A stretch of DNA of 64,000 nt from Oceanobacillus halotolerans (GTDB lineage: Bacteria; Bacillota; Bacilli; Bacillales; Amphibacillaceae), in assembly GCF_010993955.1 (NCBI RefSeq), contig NZ_WIXL01000006.1, positions 62,001-126,000 of the forward strand. The letters run 5' to 3'. Numbering within the stretch: the first letter of the stretch is position 1; each line of letters begins with the position of its first letter. A model generated the notes under the pieces. The model worked only from the letters and a program-made list of their open reading frames with translations, was not told the origin of the DNA and searched no databases. Both the position numbers and the translations under genes were made by a program. Of the stretch, positions 60,800-64,000 are shown piece after piece.

Positions 60800-61432
60800 A
60801 TGATGCAACATGTGGTGAAAACGATTTATGAAAGTACAATGATTATATTAGTAGTACTAACCATTCTTACATTATGGACAGATAATGCCTATAATTCTAC
60901 TATTAATTGGATTGTGTGGATTGTCTTTTTTGTAGACTTTTTAACACGATTTATAACGACAAAGCGGAAATGGGAATTTATAAAGCAAAACCCATTCCTC
61001 GTAATTGCTATTATCCCCCTTGATCAATTTTTTCAAGTTGCACGCGTAGTTCGACTGTTTTATTTATTTAGAATTAAAACAATCGCAAAATATTATATTA
61101 CACCATATATAGAAAATCGCTCCTATCAATCAATAACAAGGATAATTTTGGTTATCCTTTCCATACTATTATTAGAATCCATTCTTATTTGGCAAGTTGA
61201 AATGGCTGTTGTGTCATATGGTGAAGCGTTGTATGTGGTTATCGGCCATTTGTTATTTTTTGGTCACCAATTAATAATGATTGAACATCCTTTTTCAATC
61301 GCTTTTTTAACGATTACTTCGATTGGTGGAATTGTTGTGCAAGGGTTAGCCTTACAATGGGCGTTTAGTAAATTGGAGCGGATTTTTCAGCATGTGAAAC
61401 AGAAGCTACCAAAGAATGAGCATGATCAGTAA
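60800..61432 (+). CDS. Voltage-gated-channel-like membrane protein lacking a clear pore filter
   Basis: This 210-aa membrane protein has five to six helices. Segments 2-4 look like a voltage-sensor domain (WIVWIVFFVDFLTRFITTKR, then an arginine-spaced QVARVVRLFYLFRIKTIAKY). A K-channel would next have a T-V-G-Y-G filter, but the segment here reads YVVIGHLLFFGHQLIMIEHP, without it. It starts at ATG 60800 or 60803 after AAAGGGGAAG. It may be a divergent channel, a voltage-sensor-only protein or a proton/ion conductor of unknown selectivity. Confidence 0.7.
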   Translation: MMQHVVKTIYESTMIILVVLTILTLWTDNAYNSTINWIVWIVFFVDFLTRFITTKRKWEFIKQNPFLVIAIIPLDQFFQVARVVRLFYLFRIKTIAKYYITPYIENRSYQSITRIILVILSILLLESILIWQVEMAVVSYGEALYVVIGHLLFFGHQLIMIEHPFSIAFLTITSIGGIVVQGLALQWAFSKLERIFQHVKQKLPKNEHDQ

Positions 61433-61597
61433 TTTCTTGAATAAGGCTACCCGTGGTGAGGCTTTGTGCGAGCCATCAGAAAGTTTAGTGTAATTCTGGA
61501 TTGGTGGAATTTGTCGTAGTTTATAAGCTATTAATAAAGCTTCATCATCCAAAAAGGGTGCAATAGTCATAAATAGTGTGAAGGGAGCGTCATATTG

Positions 61598-61828
61598 ATG
61601 TATTTGACAATCGATGAAATAGCAGATTATTTATCAATGGATGAATCTAGAGTCAAAGCACTTGTACTTCAAGGTCGTATTCGATCCATTCATGATGGGG
61701 AGCAGTTTCTCATCAATAAGGAGCAATTCACGACACACTTTGAACAAGTGGAAAAATATAAACAAATGATCCAGGAATATTGGAATGAACCGCTCCTTGA
61801 GGATATTGATGTAAAGGATGAAGATTAA
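61598..61828 (+). CDS. Small excisionase-like helix-turn-helix protein
   Basis: This 76-aa protein resembles the excisionase/MerR-type helix-turn-helix of short DNA-binding proteins: MYLTIDEIADYLSMDESRV, then KALVLQGRIRSIHDGEQFLI, a wing, and a helical acidic tail (residues about 45-76). It starts at ATG 61598 with AAGGGAG upstream. No integrase gene is near, so excision is unlikely; it may be a chromosomal regulator. It lies just before the pseudouridine synthase gene and is likely cotranscribed. Confidence 0.75.
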   Translation: MYLTIDEIADYLSMDESRVKALVLQGRIRSIHDGEQFLINKEQFTTHFEQVEKYKQMIQEYWNEPLLEDIDVKDED

Positions 61829-61848
61829 GAAAAAGGGGGTTCATGCAA

Positions 61849-62748
61849 ATGACGAAACATACTCGATCGTCAACAAATGATACGTTGCAATTTAACGTAG
61901 AAGAGGAAACGGAATTATTATCATTTTTACGGAGCGTCATGCCTAATCGAAGCCGCAATTCGGTCAAGTCTATTTTGACGCGTGGACAAGTTAGTGTTGA
62001 TGGACATATGGAAACAAAACATAATTATCAATTACATCCTGGACAAGAAGTAACTATTTTAAAAAACAAAGTAGCTGTAAAGGAAAGTATGTTAATTGGA
62101 ATGTCTATTTTATATGAGGACAGGGACTTGATTGTCATTTATAAAGAAGCAGGATTACTATCCATTGCTACACCAAAAGAGAAGAAACAAACTGCACACC
62201 ATCAATTAATGGAGCATGTGCAACGGGAAAATCCACAAAATCGTATTTTTATCGTACATCGATTAGATAAAGATACATCAGGTGTCATGGTGTTTGCAAA
62301 AAGTGAGCAAATGAAACGGAAATTACAACGTAACTGGAAAGAAAATGTAAAAGAACGAACGTATATGGCACTAGTGGAGGGACAAATCCAACAGGAAAGT
62401 GGTACGATCTCATCGTGGCTGAAGGAAAACAAGATCCATGTTGTTTATTCTAGTCAAAAAAAAGGAGATGGACAGCATGCGGTTACTCATTTTAAAAAGG
62501 TCCGTTCCAATGCCCAATTCTCCTTATTGGAAGTGGAATTAGAAACAGGGAGAAAAAACCAAATACGGGTTCATATGCAAGACTTAGGTCATCCAGTTGT
62601 AGGTGATAAAAAATATGGTGCTACAACAAATCCGATTCAGCGCCTTGGATTACATGCAAAAGTACTAGCATTTAGTCATCCAGTAACTAATAAATTGATG
62701 CGTTTTGAAGCACCAGTACCGAAGTCATTTTACCGAGCAGTTAGCTAA
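61849..62748 (+). CDS. RluD-type pseudouridine synthase
   Basis: This 299-aa RNA pseudouridine synthase has an N-terminal S4 domain (about 15-75, RSRNSVKSILTRGQVSVDG) and a catalytic domain with the Asp motif VHRLDKDTSGVMVFAKS. TGRKNQIRVHMQDLGHPVVG is the second RluA-family block. I use ATG 61849, 9 bp after GGGGG; an ATG at 61843 is too close. The exact RNA target is unknown. Confidence 0.92.
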   Translation: MTKHTRSSTNDTLQFNVEEETELLSFLRSVMPNRSRNSVKSILTRGQVSVDGHMETKHNYQLHPGQEVTILKNKVAVKESMLIGMSILYEDRDLIVIYKEAGLLSIATPKEKKQTAHHQLMEHVQRENPQNRIFIVHRLDKDTSGVMVFAKSEQMKRKLQRNWKENVKERTYMALVEGQIQQESGTISSWLKENKIHVVYSSQKKGDGQHAVTHFKKVRSNAQFSLLEVELETGRKNQIRVHMQDLGHPVVGDKKYGATTNPIQRLGLHAKVLAFSHPVTNKLMRFEAPVPKSFYRAVS

Positions 62749-62751
62749 TGA

Positions 62752-62791
62752 AAATGGATTAGTAGTGTAGATGTTACTACTAATCCATTTC
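62752..62791. terminator. Bidirectional terminator
   Basis: AAATGGATTAGTAGT (62752-62766) pairs with ACTACTAATCCATTT (62776-62790), between two convergent genes. Confidence 0.88.
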
Positions 62792-62796
62792 TGTGA

Positions 62797-63777
62797 CTAC
62801 AATGGTGCTTGTTCAACAACGCGACCTTTTCGACCTGTGGTGGTTTCTGCATGTTTTAATGAATTAATAATTGCTTCTTCCGTTGCTTCAATGACTGCTT
62901 GAAATAATTCATTCATGGCTGGGTCATCATCTCGGATATGAGTTAAATTTTCTAACTGTTCATTGGAGGCATGCTGATACATATTAGCTGTTGAAAAGGA
63001 AATCGCAATATCGCCACTTCCATTATGGATATGACTTCCTGTTCGTCCTAATCCAGCCGAACACCGTTTAACTAGTCGTTTTAGCTGACGATCATAAAGA
63101 GGTGCATCTGTTCCGACCACCATCATGATGGAGCCATCTGGTGTGTCGATCTTTTTTGTTGCCCAATCTGCAAATAACGCTTCTTCCCTTTTTCCAAAAT
63201 TGGATAACACAAGACAACCAACTGTATAGCCAGCAGAAGTGATACGGGATGCCGAACCAATTCCCCCTTTATATCCAAAACAGACCATTCCTTTTCCAGC
63301 ACCAACGGCTCCTTGTTCAAAATTATCGACTTGTTTTGCATTGTCGATAGCTTCAATCGCATGCTCTGGTTCGATTGCATGATGTCGGATCGAGTTTAAA
63401 TAACCATCATTGCATTCCCCTACAACGATATTAATTGTACTTGTTGTGTCTCCAATTTCTTTATCTTGTTGAAGCATGTATTGTAAGGTGCCATCCAATA
63501 CTGGACCGACACTAAAGGTGTTTGTCAACATGATGGGGGATTCAATAACACCTAATTCGTCTACTTGCACAAGTCCCGCTGTTTTGCCAAAACCGTTAAT
63601 AACACTGCTAGCAGCACGAACCTTTTTCGTAAATAGATTTCCTTCATGTGGTAAAATAGCCGTAACCCCAGTACAGATTGTTTCTTCTTCATTTACTTCT
63701 TCATATAATGTAACATGTCCAACTTTCACGCCGCTTACATCGGTAATATTATTTTTCTGTCCTTTTTGTAGTGGCAT
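62797..63777 (-). CDS. P1/S58 family peptidase (DmpA-like)
   Basis: This 326-aa protein belongs to the P1/S58 N-terminal-nucleophile aminopeptidase family, which includes DmpA and beta-aminopeptidases. These enzymes cleave themselves before the catalytic residue. The N-terminal ITDVSGVKVGHVTL, the TNTFSVGPV block, GAVGAGKGMVCFGYKGGIGS with SASR (the likely cleavage and nucleophile region) and GRTGSHIHNGSGDIAISFS are all typical. It starts at ATG 63777 with TAGGAGTG upstream on the minus strand. The cell substrate is unknown. Confidence 0.88.
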   Translation of the reverse strand: MPLQKGQKNNITDVSGVKVGHVTLYEEVNEEETICTGVTAILPHEGNLFTKKVRAASSVINGFGKTAGLVQVDELGVIESPIMLTNTFSVGPVLDGTLQYMLQQDKEIGDTTSTINIVVGECNDGYLNSIRHHAIEPEHAIEAIDNAKQVDNFEQGAVGAGKGMVCFGYKGGIGSASRITSAGYTVGCLVLSNFGKREEALFADWATKKIDTPDGSIMMVVGTDAPLYDRQLKRLVKRCSAGLGRTGSHIHNGSGDIAISFSTANMYQHASNEQLENLTHIRDDDPAMNELFQAVIEATEEAIINSLKHAETTTGRKGRVVEQAPL

Positions 63778-63812
63778 ATTTACACTCCTATACTAAATAT
63801 TTTAGGCTCTTT

Positions 63813-64000
63813 TTGTTGTTTTCTACTACGCATAATCTATATTATGTGCAGTAGTTGGGATATGCACATAGCTTCGCTACGGAAAAACACTACGCTTTCA
63901 CCAGGGGCATAAGTGCGACATCTGTTCAAACTATTCGTTTTCACAATGTCTACTTTACCGCAGGCACGGCCTCAGACTCCTCTATAGAAAAGCTAAAAGT
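63813..64000. repeat. Palindromic interspersed repeat, left part, cut by the window end
   Basis: This repeats the left end of the family: CGCATAATCTATATTATGTG, TATGCACATAGCTTCGCTAC, GGAAAAACACTACGCTTTCACC, CATCTGTTCAAACTATTCG and TACTTTACCGCAGGCACGGC. The core probably continues past 64000. The edge word CGCATAAT...ATTATG is itself nearly palindromic. Confidence 0.8.

Noticed and set aside
61598-61828. Phage or integrative element because of the excisionase-like protein
   Set aside because: No integrase, attachment sites or phage genes are near; small proteins of this type also occur as ordinary chromosomal regulators.

Overview
The window looks like chromosomal DNA from a low-GC, spore-forming member of the Bacillaceae. 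An Oceanobacillus/Virgibacillus-like genus is my best guess, but this is inference, since no 16S gene is present. The evidence is strong AGGAGG-type ribosome binding sites, frequent GTG/TTG starts, a CotF-like spore coat protein, and gene order from the pur operon to rlmCD that follows the Bacillus subtilis purB...purD-yerA-yerB-yerC-pcrB-pcrA-ligA-yerH-gatCAB-dgkB-yefA segment. No rRNA, tRNA, CRISPR array, prophage or intact transposase gene was found.

Region 1 (1-10745) is the de novo purine operon: the end of purB, then purC-S-Q-L-F-M-N-H-D, all on the plus strand and mostly overlapping. It is interrupted between purF and purM by about 870 bp carrying a palindrome-rich interspersed repeat. 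A 7.5-unit, 42-bp minisatellite follows purD. Region 2 (11184-27932) holds housekeeping genes: a YerA adenine-deaminase-like enzyme, YerB, YerC, PcrB, the PcrA helicase, LigA, a CamS lipoprotein, a delta-1-pyrroline-5-carboxylate dehydrogenase, the GatCAB amidotransferase, and a dgkB gene with an in-frame TAA. Region 3 (28009-33415) is an accessory catabolic cluster set between dgkB and rlmCD: a GAF/PucR-type regulator, an aldehyde dehydrogenase, a beta-hydroxyacid dehydrogenase and two paired membrane proteins (DUF3100-like plus a small partner). Its substrate is unknown and it is the best candidate here for an undescribed pathway.

Region 4 (33536-35901) has rlmCD and a dihydrouridine synthase. 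Region 5 (36551-40590) is a copper-handling island: a CcdA-like membrane protein, a small secreted Met/His-containing peptide and a CopB-type (CPH) P-type ATPase behind a CsoR-like operator, with a second large copy of the interspersed repeat inside the island. Region 6 (40817-47271) mixes a CotF-like coat protein, a truncated and frameshifted ba3-oxidase subunit I, malate:quinone oxidoreductase, a YcdB/YcdC-like gene broken at two homopolymers, and a DUF1648 membrane protein. Region 7 (47866-63777) carries a methyltransferase, cardiolipin synthase, the YojN/YojO MoxR-VWA pair, a decayed membrane-protein gene flanked by CAAACGTTTG palindromes, Uma2, MpsC/DUF2294, a cell-wall amidase, a small GNAT protein, an ATC-hydrolase-like protein, heme O synthase, a GDSL hydrolase, a channel-like protein, a pseudouridine synthase and a P1/S58 peptidase.

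The intergenic DNA is rich in repeats: several copies of a MITE-like palindromic element, a second hairpin-bearing family, two solitary structured IS605/omega-RNA-like copies, and two local tandem repeats. Several genes carry single-base or homopolymer lesions, so either genome decay or sequencing error should be considered for those.
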